NCBI GenBank assembly: GCA_009392775.1
Contig: VFFT01000058.1
Span: forward strand, 1 to 17,012
Length of the DNA stretch: 17,012 nucleotides
Source of the DNA: SAR202 cluster bacterium
GTDB lineage: Bacteria > Chloroflexota > Dehalococcoidia > UBA3495
Direction: 5' to 3'
Below the pieces are notes generated by a model that saw only the letters and a program-made list of their open reading frames with translations, did not search any database and had not been told where the DNA came from. The first letter of the stretch is position 1; the number at the start of each line of letters is the position of its first letter. The translations under genes and the position numbers were made by a program. Positions 1 to 7,389 of this stretch are shown in pieces.

Positions 1-1
1 A

Positions 2-631
2 AAGGCTTTTACTGGTTATGGAGACTGCCCCTTAACGATATTGATGGTTTGGAAGGGCGGTATAGCGATTCTCGGTGCGGTATTGGGGGGATTTGCGGGT
101 GGATCAGGCTATATTATGGTCAGAAATTCAGATTGGTTTCTAGCGGTATGGGATAAGTGTTTCAAATTCTTGGGAAAACCTCAGACAATACAGTTGCCCC
201 ACATTGGTAGTTTCGCTGATCTTGTAGCTCCGTGTCTTCTTCTCGGTATGGCGATTGGTAGAATTGGAGACGTTATAAATGGTGAGCATTTTGCGAGATT
301 TACTACGTTACCCTGGGGTGTGATCTATACTCATCCGGACAGCCCTGCCATAAATCGCCCTGCGAGTCATCCAGCTGTCGCCTATGAATTAATATTCGAT
401 CTGATCATAGTAGTTGTTTTGTGGTTTGCTAAAGATAAGCTGAGACCGGATGGTATGGTATTCGCGCTGGCGCTGAGTCTATACGCACTAGGAAGATTCT
501 TTATAAGCTTCCTCAGAATAGAGGCAAATACGTACTTTGGTTTGAACGAAGCTCAGATTGTGTGTTTGGCAATTCTAATAGTTACTGTGCCGTTATTAGT
601 TTACAAGGCTAGTTTGGTAAGGCGTTCGTGA
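2..631 (+). CDS. lgt: Prolipoprotein diacylglyceryl transferase, 5'-truncated by window edge
   Basis: Lgt is an inner-membrane enzyme that moves diacylglycerol from phosphatidylglycerol onto the lipobox cysteine of prelipoproteins. The frame is open from base 2, so the first roughly 60-80 residues lie outside the window; an internal TTG at 41 should not be taken as the start. Visible landmarks are the WKGG...GAVLGG stretch, the family signature GRIGDVINGE (bases about 257-286), LPWGV, the HPAVAYE segment and GRFFISFLR near the end, separated by hydrophobic membrane segments. Compared with the E. coli signature, Asn is replaced by Asp (GRIGD), the Gly three residues after NGE by Ala, and the Glu in GRFxxEF by Ser. 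The gene ends 17 bases before the stop of the convergent fabF, with no room for an ordinary terminator. Family identity is secure; activity is likely but not certain given the substitutions. Confidence 0.92.
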   Translation, partial: KAFTGYGDCPLTILMVWKGGIAILGAVLGGFAGGSGYIMVRNSDWFLAVWDKCFKFLGKPQTIQLPHIGSFADLVAPCLLLGMAIGRIGDVINGEHFARFTTLPWGVIYTHPDSPAINRPASHPAVAYELIFDLIIVVVLWFAKDKLRPDGMVFALALSLYALGRFFISFLRIEANTYFGLNEAQIVCLAILIVTVPLLVYKASLVRRS

Positions 632-648
632 TCTTGATCTAGATTGGG

Positions 649-1896
649 TTATACAGTCGGGTTAGTAAATACTAGAACGGAGTTGTGTCCTCCGAATCCG
701 AAAGAATTACTAACACAGACGTTGGTTTCTAGCTCCTTGGATTTTAGGGGAGTGTAGTTGAGATCACAGTCATCGTCTGATTCATTGAGATTTGCCGTGG
801 GCGGGATAATTCCATTTTGTATGGCCATGATGCATACACAAGCTTCGAGCGCTCCACCAGCCCCTAATAGATGGCCGGTCATAGATTTTGTAGAGCTTAT
901 TGGGACTCGATAGGCGTCCTCCCCGAGAGCTAGTTTGATGGCTTTGGTCTCTTGTCTGTCGTTCAGAGGAGTAGATGTTCCATGTGCGTTCAAATAATCT
1001 ATGTCTGCTGGACAAATTTGTGCAGCGCTCATTGCCATTTTTACTGCATTAGAGGCACTTAGGCCCGTAGGGTTTGGTTCGGTCAAATGGTGAGCATCCG
1101 ATGTTGCTCCGTAACCAGCTAATACGGCAAGTGGCTTTATGCCTCGGTTAGCGGCATGCTCCGCGCTCTCTAGTACTAGCATTGCTGATCCTTCGGCCAT
1201 GACGAAGCCATCTCGATCTTTATCGAAAGGTCTGCTGGCTTTATGTGGATCATCATTGAACCTAGATAAGGCTTTGCAGGCATTGAAACCGGCTACTGCT
1301 ATCGGTGAGATTGGAGCTTCACTTCCGCCTGCTATGACTACATCGGCTTGCCCTCTACGTATCATTTCCCAGCCTTGTCCAAGTGCATCTGCTCCGCTAG
1401 AACATGATGATACTGTGCAAAAATTAGCTCCCATGGCGCCAGTGGCCATTGAGACTTGGGCAGATGCCATATCTCCTAGCATCATCGGTATTAGGAAAGG
1501 AGTAACCCTGCGGGGTCCTCTCTCAGCTAAAATCTCTTGTTGTTGTGATAGAGTAACTATGCCCCCAATGCCGCTACCTACTACTACTCCTGTTCTAAAA
1601 GGGTCTAATGCTGAAACTTCTAGGTTAGCTTGTTTGCAAGCTTCCTTAGCTGCAGCCACAGCGAATTGGGCAAACCGATCCATTCGCCGAGCGTCTTTGC
1701 GATCCATATAATTCTCTGGATCGAACCCCTTAACTTCTCCTGCAAAAGTGGTTTCAAAGCCAGTAGTGTCAAAAGCGGTTATGAACTCTATGCCAGATTG
1801 GCCAGCAATAAGCTGGTGCCAACTGGTATCAATATCCAGTCCAACGGGGCTTATCGCCCCAATTCCAGTTATCACTACAGGTTGGGTATGATTCAT
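649..1896 (-). CDS. fabF: Beta-ketoacyl-ACP synthase II (KAS II), copy 1
   Basis: A condensing enzyme of type II fatty acid synthesis: decarboxylative condensation of malonyl-ACP with an acyl-enzyme. The 415-residue product has the full thiolase-fold KAS set: Cys165 in VSSCSSGADALG, His305 in NAHGTSTPLND, Lys337 and His342 in SSTKSMTGHLLGAGG, and the C-terminal GFGGHN. The nucleophile neighbourhood is SSCSSG rather than the usual TACASG, but the Cys is kept. It starts 27 bases after the stop of the radical SAM gene on the same strand, so the two are probably cotranscribed with fabF second; its own Shine-Dalgarno is weak. No ACP, fabD, fabG or fabH lies nearby. A second 415-residue KAS II sits about 5.5 kb away. 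The specific chain-length role cannot be read from the sequence. Confidence 0.93.
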   Translation of the reverse strand: MNHTQPVVITGIGAISPVGLDIDTSWHQLIAGQSGIEFITAFDTTGFETTFAGEVKGFDPENYMDRKDARRMDRFAQFAVAAAKEACKQANLEVSALDPFRTGVVVGSGIGGIVTLSQQQEILAERGPRRVTPFLIPMMLGDMASAQVSMATGAMGANFCTVSSCSSGADALGQGWEMIRRGQADVVIAGGSEAPISPIAVAGFNACKALSRFNDDPHKASRPFDKDRDGFVMAEGSAMLVLESAEHAANRGIKPLAVLAGYGATSDAHHLTEPNPTGLSASNAVKMAMSAAQICPADIDYLNAHGTSTPLNDRQETKAIKLALGEDAYRVPISSTKSMTGHLLGAGGALEACVCIMAIQNGIIPPTANLNESDDDCDLNYTPLKSKELETNVCVSNSFGFGGHNSVLVFTNPTV

Positions 1897-1923
1897 AGGT
1901 TATTTAGCTCAGAACCCCGACCA

Positions 1924-3714
1924 TCATGATGCTGGATTTGGCTTAGTCGATGTGTCATACACCTGATTTAATAGGTCTGACAAACTCGAAATACTGGATG
2001 TAACTTTGCCGGCTATATCTTGTCGGTCTATAGTTGCTGGATCTGCCAGACTGGATAAATTCTCAGCCAGTTCGTGGACCTGTATGCCTATCGTATCCGA
2101 CAGTTCTTTTGGACTGTTAGCTAGGGGTTGCGATACTGATCGTAAAGTTTCAGTAAGATCTGCTATCCGAGATGACACGGAGTATCCCAGTTCCTTGCCG
2201 ACAGTGCTCATAGGATCGGACCAAAGCTTTAGAGTTTCAGTGGCTTCGGCTATTCTAGAGCTAATTGTGTCTCCTAGATCTTTACCGCTTGCTGCTAGTC
2301 TCATACGGTATGACCGTAGAATACGGAATATCCTGCCGTATAGAGTGTCGATAGATGTTAATCGGGCAGTATATTTGTCAAATATTTCACGGCTTTCATC
2401 CATGCTCCACCGTTCGTCATAATGTACGAACTGCCTACCGGTATACAGATGATAAGGACGTATTTCACCCTCTTCTAGCAGATGACCATTTTCGTTCAAG
2501 GGCTTTAGATCTGTCCAGTTGGATGTAGCCGGTAGCGGAGTGAGTAGATTAGCCGTTTGGTATCGACTATTTTGGGTGACCCAGTCTGCGAGATTCATAA
2601 TGGATTCTTCGGTATCATAAGGCAGTCCGATGATGGTCATAGCCACAACGGAGAATCCCATCCCATTTAGAGTGGTTAAATCTCTTTCCATTTGGCCCGG
2701 TTCTTGACGTTTGCCTACTGCGAGTAGATTTTGGGCGTTATTTGATTCAACACCCAGGTATAACATCTTTATATTTGCATCGTACATAGACTGGGCTAGA
2801 TCGGGGTCTTGACCGATTTCTGCTCTAGCCTGACATATCAGATTCATGTTATCTGTGTGACCGTGCCAGTTTTTAAGGCGTTCTAGCCGCTCATTACGGA
2901 ACTTGACTGCCCTCAGCGGCGGTGGATGTAGGTCGTCGGATATGAATACGTTAAACTTACCGTTTCGACCTGAGTGTATTAGGCCATCAGATGCCAGCTG
3001 TTCTAGTTGGTGAAGTCTTTTGATCTCGGTGTCCCGATTGATTAATCGGTAACCTAGGAATTGCTGGATAACCTGACAGTAAGAGCAGTTTTCGGTGCAG
3101 CCTCTGACGGTTTCTAAAACTCCGCCTGCCATAGGATTATCAGGGCTTAGGTCTTTAATAGATAAATAGTCGGGCAATTCTACGAAATCAGGTGCTACCA
3201 AGCCAACACGCTTAGTTTGGATTACATTACCGTCTCTCATGTAGCTTATGCCAGATATATTTTCTAGATAGGAGTCCAGCATAGACGAACTCTTGTGCTC
3301 TATTAGAACATCGCACAATTGACCAATTATGTCTTCGCCTTCCCTGTTAACTATTACATCAAACTTCCCTAATCGGATAGCTTCTTCAGGTAGCGGGCTC
3401 ATTTGCGGGCCACCACCAATGGTTATCAGGTCAGGATGATATTCTTTGGCTAACGCCGCTAGCTGGTACGCCCGCGGAGCCTCATTAATCAGCGCAGTGA
3501 CTAGCAATATATCGACGCCGTCTAAGTCTTTGTCTGGATCAATGAGTCCGACTCTGTCTTCGAACCATATCTGTCGTTCATATTGGTATTGCCCATCCCA
3601 TTGCCCCAAGGCTCCAGATAGGAACAGCATTCCTTGTCTGGGGATCGCTATGTATTCAAAATTACCGCCAGCTGATGCTGGCTGGATTAGAACTACCCTT
3701 TTTGATTGTGACAT
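1924..3714 (-). CDS. Radical SAM protein, B12-binding-like N-terminus, C-terminal 29-residue repeats
   Basis: A 596-residue radical SAM protein of unknown substrate. Residues about 1-140 resemble the cobalamin-binding-type Rossmann domain of B12 radical SAM enzymes (VDILLVTA, then TIGGGPQMSPLPEEAI and a GEGED stretch), but no DxHxxG cobalt-ligand motif is visible, so base-off B12 binding is doubtful. Residues about 200-400 form the radical SAM barrel with the 4Fe-4S motif C206-x3-C210-x2-C213, SDD near 259-261, YLGVESN near 319-325 and IIGLPYDTEE. Residues about 400-470 resemble the C-terminal extension of BchE/HpnP-like proteins. The last 120 residues are four tandem 29-residue repeats (separate entry). 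The start is supported by AAGAGG six to seven bases upstream. It has its own TATAAT box and lies just upstream of fabF, suggesting a lipid-related or methylating role, which is inference only. Confidence 0.85.
   Translation of the reverse strand: MSQSKRVVLIQPASAGGNFEYIAIPRQGMLFLSGALGQWDGQYQYERQIWFEDRVGLIDPDKDLDGVDILLVTALINEAPRAYQLAALAKEYHPDLITIGGGPQMSPLPEEAIRLGKFDVIVNREGEDIIGQLCDVLIEHKSSSMLDSYLENISGISYMRDGNVIQTKRVGLVAPDFVELPDYLSIKDLSPDNPMAGGVLETVRGCTENCSYCQVIQQFLGYRLINRDTEIKRLHQLEQLASDGLIHSGRNGKFNVFISDDLHPPPLRAVKFRNERLERLKNWHGHTDNMNLICQARAEIGQDPDLAQSMYDANIKMLYLGVESNNAQNLLAVGKRQEPGQMERDLTTLNGMGFSVVAMTIIGLPYDTEESIMNLADWVTQNSRYQTANLLTPLPATSNWTDLKPLNENGHLLEEGEIRPYHLYTGRQFVHYDERWSMDESREIFDKYTARLTSIDTLYGRIFRILRSYRMRLAASGKDLGDTISSRIAEATETLKLWSDPMSTVGKELGYSVSSRIADLTETLRSVSQPLANSPKELSDTIGIQVHELAENLSSLADPATIDRQDIAGKVTSSISSLSDLLNQVYDTSTKPNPAS
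1939..2286 (-). repeat. Four tandem 29-residue helical repeats in the radical SAM protein C-terminus
   Basis: Residues 477-592 fall into four units of exactly 29 residues (477-505, 506-534, 535-563, 564-592) with no gaps. Shared positions are Leu/Ile at 4, Ile/Val at 8, Ile/Val at 12, mostly Leu at 15, Leu at 19 in all four, a hydrophobic residue at 22, and Asp/Gln-Pro at 24-25 in the first three. The 4-8-12-15-19-22 spacing fits an amphipathic or coiled-coil helix broken by proline. Units 1 and 2 are closest (GKDLGDTISSRIAE and GKELGYSVSSRIAD); unit 4 is the most diverged. The DNA copies are clearly diverged, so this is an old duplication kept at protein level. Confidence 0.85.
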
Positions 3715-3773
3715 GCACTGCCTCTTAATTCTATTTTTACTCTTAAAAAACTTTACAGTGGCTTAGTTGGTAA

Positions 3774-3779
3774 ATTATA
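3774..3779 (-). promoter_or_regulatory. Perfect -10 box upstream of the radical SAM gene
   Basis: On the minus strand the hexamer reads TATAAT, 59 bases before the ATG at 3714. The best -35 candidates at 17-18 bases (around TTCCGT) match consensus poorly, which suits an activator-dependent promoter. The 144-base gap 3715-3858 holds this box, the direct repeats at 3792-3810 and the Shine-Dalgarno, with no visible terminator for the upstream LLM gene. Confidence 0.5.
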
Positions 3780-3791
3780 CACTATAGCTTT

Positions 3792-3810
3792 ACATAAACG
3801 GAACATAAAC
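3792..3810 (-). promoter_or_regulatory. Two 8-base direct repeats, 11-base period, over the -35 region
   Basis: On the minus strand GTTTATGT occurs twice, separated by TCC, so the copies repeat every 11 bases, about one helical turn. The pair covers the place where a -35 box would lie relative to the TATAAT at 3774-3779. The arrangement is typical of a tandem activator or repressor site. No regulator gene is adjacent. Confidence 0.4.
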
Positions 3811-3858
3811 TGACACAGATTATTTCAGGTACGCATGGCTCTATATGGTACTTGTGAA

Positions 3859-4773
3859 TTAATCGTATAGTTCTTTTAAACCGGGTATGATTTCATTGGC
3901 TATAGTCTCAATATGTCGAGCCCGGTCTTCTCTTGGTGACGCAACACTAAAAATTATGTGTCGGGCTCCTGCCTCTACGTATTCATTGAGTCGTTCTATG
4001 CATGTTTTGGGCGGGCCGAGTATGCAGTAGTTCTTTACTATATCTATAAAATCTCCTCCATACAGATACCGTCCTCCTAATGCTTCTGCTGCAACCTTAG
4101 CAGCTTCGTCTACAGTAGGATATATTGAGATATATGGGAAAACCCCCCAGTGGAATTGATCTAGCGACTTGGACTCATCCTCCGCTATAACTTTGATCTT
4201 ATTTACACTGTCTGCGTATCTTTCGGGGCTATAAAAGTATGGTAGCCATCCGTCACCATGCTTCACAGCTCGTTTCATTGCGGCATCTCGCCTACCTGCT
4301 ACCCATATCGGAGGATTAGGTGTCTGATACGGAGGCGGGTTTATTGAGACGTTTTCCAAATCAAAGAATTTGCTTTGATATGTTACAGGAGTGCCGCTCC
4401 ACAACTTCCGAAGCAAATATAGGCATTCATTCGTTATTCGTCCTCGGTTCTTGACGTCGATTCCGACCGCTTGATATTCCGCTGGGAATTCGCCTCCTAC
4501 ACCTATGCCTAGAGTTAGCCGGCCTGACGAGGCAAGGTCAAGGGTAGTTGTAAGTTTCGCTAACATGAGTGGATGATAAAATGGAGTCAATAATATGGAA
4601 GTTAATAGTCGAATTTTTTCAGTGGCCCCGGCTGCAACAGCCAGTAAGGGTAAACTTGCATGTGTAACTCCGGGCGGCTGGCCTCTCATGAAATGTTCCC
4701 CCGCAGCAATATATTCGAACTCCAGATCTTCCAGCCACCTAGCTTCTGCAGTAACTTCGGACGCACCCAACAC
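3859..4773 (-). CDS. LLM-class flavin/F420-dependent oxidoreductase (copy 1)
   Basis: A luciferase-like TIM-barrel oxidoreductase using FMNH2 or F420; substrate unknown. Landmarks are EYIAAGEHF (barrel start), LTSILLTPFYHPLMLAKLTTTLDLASSGRLTLGIGVGGEFPAEYQAVGI-type segments, NPPIWVAGRR, and KHGDGWLPYF. From the first legal start (GTG at 4773) it is 304 residues, but it then lacks the first beta strand of the fold. The frame stays open upstream to a stop at 4867-4869 and encodes KSIELHFGAST just before the GTG, which fits the missing strand; no ATG, GTG or TTG lies in that extension. A strong Shine-Dalgarno (AAGGGGGA, 4821-4828) is followed five bases later by in-frame ATA at 4813-4815, giving a 318-residue protein. 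The true start is therefore probably non-canonical. It is divergent from the SDR gene and upstream of, but separately promoted from, the radical SAM gene. Confidence 0.88.
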   Translation of the reverse strand: MLGASEVTAEARWLEDLEFEYIAAGEHFMRGQPPGVTHASLPLLAVAAGATEKIRLLTSILLTPFYHPLMLAKLTTTLDLASSGRLTLGIGVGGEFPAEYQAVGIDVKNRGRITNECLYLLRKLWSGTPVTYQSKFFDLENVSINPPPYQTPNPPIWVAGRRDAAMKRAVKHGDGWLPYFYSPERYADSVNKIKVIAEDESKSLDQFHWGVFPYISIYPTVDEAAKVAAEALGGRYLYGGDFIDIVKNYCILGPPKTCIERLNEYVEAGARHIIFSVASPREDRARHIETIANEIIPGLKELYD

Positions 4774-4820
4774 AGTACTAGCCCCGAAATGAAGCTCAAT
4801 GCTTTTTTTATCTATGATGT

Positions 4821-4828
4821 TCCCCCTT
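4821..4828 (-). promoter_or_regulatory. Strong Shine-Dalgarno deciding the LLM copy 1 start
   Basis: The minus strand reads AAGGGGGA here, then ACATC and in-frame ATA (4813-4815). It is the best ribosome-binding site near this gene and lies about 48 bases upstream of the first canonical start (GTG 4773), which has only a weak GGGG before it. Confidence 0.5.
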
Positions 4829-4861
4829 AGTGCAATTCTAGGAATGATCTCTATGCTAATA

Positions 4862-4901
4862 TTACACTAACGGGCTGTAAAATTTACGTATGTTACATAA
4901 G
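4862..4901 (+). promoter_or_regulatory. Possible operator repeats in the LLM/SDR divergent intergenic region
   Basis: The gap between the LLM gene and the SDR gene contains TTACACTAA (4862-4870), TTACGTATG (4884-4892) and TTACATAAG (4893-4901); the last two are back to back with seven of nine bases shared. TTACATAA also occurs at 3790-3797 in the radical SAM promoter. A CATAAT hexamer at 4966-4971 could be a -10 box for the SDR gene, with TTACCA 15 bases before it. All are weak signals. Confidence 0.25.
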
Positions 4902-4975
4902 TGTCAGGGTAAATTGTGGAACTGTTTCGGAAATATGTGGGATATTACCAGAGAATGTACGGGCGCATAATTTAA

Positions 4976-5941
4976 ATGGTTGTTTTAGTGACTGGTGCCA
5001 CAGGCTTCATAGGGCGCAGTGTAGTTGGCGAGCTACTAAAGCATAACTATGCTGTTAGATGCTTGGTGCACACCCCAGGTTCTGAGAGAGTGTTTTCTGA
5101 TAGGTCCGTGGAAATATATTATGGGGATATTAGAGACCAGAACTCGATTGTAAGTGCATGTCAAGGTGTTGAATTCGTGATCAATCTCGTGTCTACGATT
5201 ACTCCTGCTCGAGGTTCTGATATGTTGTCCACTAACGTAGTAGGGACCGCTAATTTAGTTTCCGCTATAGAAAACTCAGGCTCAGTTAAACACCTTGTGC
5301 ATGTTAGCGTATTGGGAGCTAATGATAACCCACGTGAAAGGTACTTTTTCAGTAAATGGAAGGGAGAACAAGAAATAAAGAGAACTCGAATATCCTATAC
5401 GATTATTCGTCCATCAGTAATAACGGGTGCATCAGATAGGTTTTCGAATCTATTAGGCTCTCTAGTAACCCTATTTCCGGCGGTTCCAGTAGTGGGTCAT
5501 GGGAGGAACAGAATTCAACCCATGGTTGTAGAAGATTTTGCATATTGTGTAGTGGCGAGTCTCGGACGAAATGATCTAGAGAGTAAGATTATTGAGCTAG
5601 GAGGAGACCTTCATTTGAGCGTAAATGAAATGATTGATTACATATCTGATGCTATGGGTAGGCGACGTATAAAAATTCATTTTCCCTTCTGGGTGTCGGG
5701 ATTGTTTTGTTCATTGATGAATATTTTTATGACAAAACCAATTCTAAATAGAGAACTAGCAAGAATGTTGTCAAACCGTAACGTTACTGATATTGGGGTC
5801 GCTAAGTCTGTTTTTGGGATCACTCCGAAAGCATTTTCAGAAGACATTCATCACTTAACTGGTATGAATGTGAAAAATGCTACTGATCATCTTTTCCGTA
5901 ACAGTGACAAGCGCTTTGAGACTCCTAAGAACAGAGAGTGA
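4976..5941 (+). CDS. NAD(P)-dependent epimerase/dehydrogenase-like SDR (NDUFA9-like)
   Basis: An atypical/extended short-chain dehydrogenase family protein of 321 residues; substrate unknown. The nucleotide-binding glycine motif GATGFIG is at residues 7-13, the acidic GDIRD turn at about 50-54, and Y123-x3-K127 stands at the usual catalytic position. The sequence after that (SYTIIRPSVITGASDRFSN, QPMVVEDFA) resembles the NDUFA9/complex I assembly-like subgroup rather than sugar epimerases. The start ATG lacks a good Shine-Dalgarno, and a CATAAT box ends four bases before it, so a leaderless message is possible. Its stop overlaps the folC start by four bases (GTGA), indicating translational coupling. 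No sugar pathway genes are adjacent. Confidence 0.85.
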   Translation: MVVLVTGATGFIGRSVVGELLKHNYAVRCLVHTPGSERVFSDRSVEIYYGDIRDQNSIVSACQGVEFVINLVSTITPARGSDMLSTNVVGTANLVSAIENSGSVKHLVHVSVLGANDNPRERYFFSKWKGEQEIKRTRISYTIIRPSVITGASDRFSNLLGSLVTLFPAVPVVGHGRNRIQPMVVEDFAYCVVASLGRNDLESKIIELGGDLHLSVNEMIDYISDAMGRRRIKIHFPFWVSGLFCSLMNIFMTKPILNRELARMLSNRNVTDIGVAKSVFGITPKAFSEDIHHLTGMNVKNATDHLFRNSDKRFETPKNRE

Positions 5942-7299
5942 TTGTGACGTATACGAGTGCAATAAATTATCTACTAAATTTAGTGGATCATGAGAGAACT
6001 TCTGACAGATTACCGAGGCAGAAAAGGATTTATGATCTTGAGATAATGAATTCCCTGTTAGAAACGATGAATAATCCTCACAGGAATGCTCGGACCATTC
6101 ATGTTGCTGGGACTAAAGGGAAGGGGAGTACGTCCTCTATGTGTGATTCTATTCTCAATGAGTCCGGATATACGACCGGTTTTTATTCGTCTCCCCATCT
6201 ACACACGTTTAGGGAGAGGATTCGGCTAGACACTGAGGAAGTTAGTGAGCTCTTATTTAGCCATCTAGTAGATACGGTAAAGTCCTACGCTGAGACTATG
6301 ACGGAATCCGATGTTTCACTATTCGAATTTATGACCGCGATGGCCTTTTATTGCTTTGCAGAGAAAAATGTGGATTTTCAGACAATAGAGGTAGGCTTGG
6401 GTGGGCGCCTTGATGCGACAAATGTGGTAAGTCCAGAAATTGCCATTATTACATCCATAAGTTTGGACCATATAGCCATACTCGGGGATTCAATAGAGCA
6501 AATCGCGTTCGAAAAGGCAGGAATAATAAAACCCAATTGTGATGTTGTAATATCTCCACAACAAGAGTCTGTATATGGGAAACTGAATAATATCTGTCAA
6601 GCTCGAGGAGCGCGAAGTATTATAGTTGGTAAGGACGTCACGTGGGAGTGCCGAAGTCAAGATTCGAATAGGCAACAAGCTACTATTAATGGACGTTTGG
6701 GAAAATATGAAATTGATCTACCTCTGTTGGGAGATTTTCAATTAGAAAATGCCTCAAGTGTATTAGCTGCTATGGAGATTTTAATCGAGAAGGGTGCAAC
6801 AATATCTGAGCAATCCATATACGATGGTTTGTATAAGGTGTCGTGGCCTTGTCGTATGGAATACATATCGGACTCACCTAAGGTATTATTAGACGGTGCT
6901 CACAATCCTTATTCAATTGAAGTGTTACTAAAAAATTTGAAAAGGCAATTTAGCGACAATAGACTTCTCTTTATAATAGGGGTTTCTAGAGATAAAAACG
7001 TTTCGGAAATGGCTAGCTTAATATCTGGAATGAATAGTAGAGTTATAACGACTAAATCTCGGCATCCGAGGTCATTGGATACCCAAGATTTATCTGAACT
7101 TTTTATGAGTTCAGGAACTACACGGCTGTCATCTACTGCTAGTGTTAACGAAGCACTAGCAGTAGCGAGCTCACTAGCGGGTGACGATACACTTATAGTC
7201 GTTACTGGGTCGCTTTTTGTGGCCGCAGAAGCCCGAGAACATATCTTAGACATAACTCCAGAATTATATCCAGATTTGTTGAGTGGAAATTCAATATAA
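5938..7299 (+). CDS. folC: Folylpolyglutamate synthase / dihydrofolate synthase
   Basis: A cytosolic Mur-ligase-family enzyme that adds glutamate to dihydropteroate and/or to folates using ATP. In the 453-residue product the P-loop AGTKGKGST is at 57-65, YSSPHLHTFRERI at 83-95, EVGLGGRLDATN at 151-162, SLDHIAILGDS near 175-185 with FEKAGIIKP (carbamylated-lysine region) after it, and DGAHNP at 319-324 in the C-terminal domain. The start is GTG within the SDR stop overlap; a second GTG two codons later is an alternative. Whether the enzyme is bifunctional cannot be told from sequence alone. No other folate genes lie in the window. Confidence 0.95.
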   Translation: MIVTYTSAINYLLNLVDHERTSDRLPRQKRIYDLEIMNSLLETMNNPHRNARTIHVAGTKGKGSTSSMCDSILNESGYTTGFYSSPHLHTFRERIRLDTEEVSELLFSHLVDTVKSYAETMTESDVSLFEFMTAMAFYCFAEKNVDFQTIEVGLGGRLDATNVVSPEIAIITSISLDHIAILGDSIEQIAFEKAGIIKPNCDVVISPQQESVYGKLNNICQARGARSIIVGKDVTWECRSQDSNRQQATINGRLGKYEIDLPLLGDFQLENASSVLAAMEILIEKGATISEQSIYDGLYKVSWPCRMEYISDSPKVLLDGAHNPYSIEVLLKNLKRQFSDNRLLFIIGVSRDKNVSEMASLISGMNSRVITTKSRHPRSLDTQDLSELFMSSGTTRLSSTASVNEALAVASSLAGDDTLIVVTGSLFVAAEAREHILDITPELYPDLLSGNSI

Positions 7300-7389
7300 A
7301 TTAGTCCGGCAACCTGTTGGTAAACTGTAACCGGATTATTGATTAGATTAGTATTTATATGTAAGTGTCTATTATGGAGAATATTGGCA

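Noticed and set aside
1139..1711. Long open frame antisense to fabF copy 1
   Set aside because: It mirrors the codon structure of the well-supported KAS II gene, has no recognisable domain and no ribosome-binding site.
4976..5941. SDR gene as a UDP-sugar epimerase feeding the glycan genes
   Set aside because: It lacks sugar-epimerase wording, resembles NDUFA9-like proteins, and is far from the nucleotidyltransferase and glycosyltransferase.
7305..7335. TCCGG/CCGGA inverted repeat between folC and fabF copy 2
   Set aside because: Five pairs around a long loop without a T tract; not convincing as a terminator or operator.
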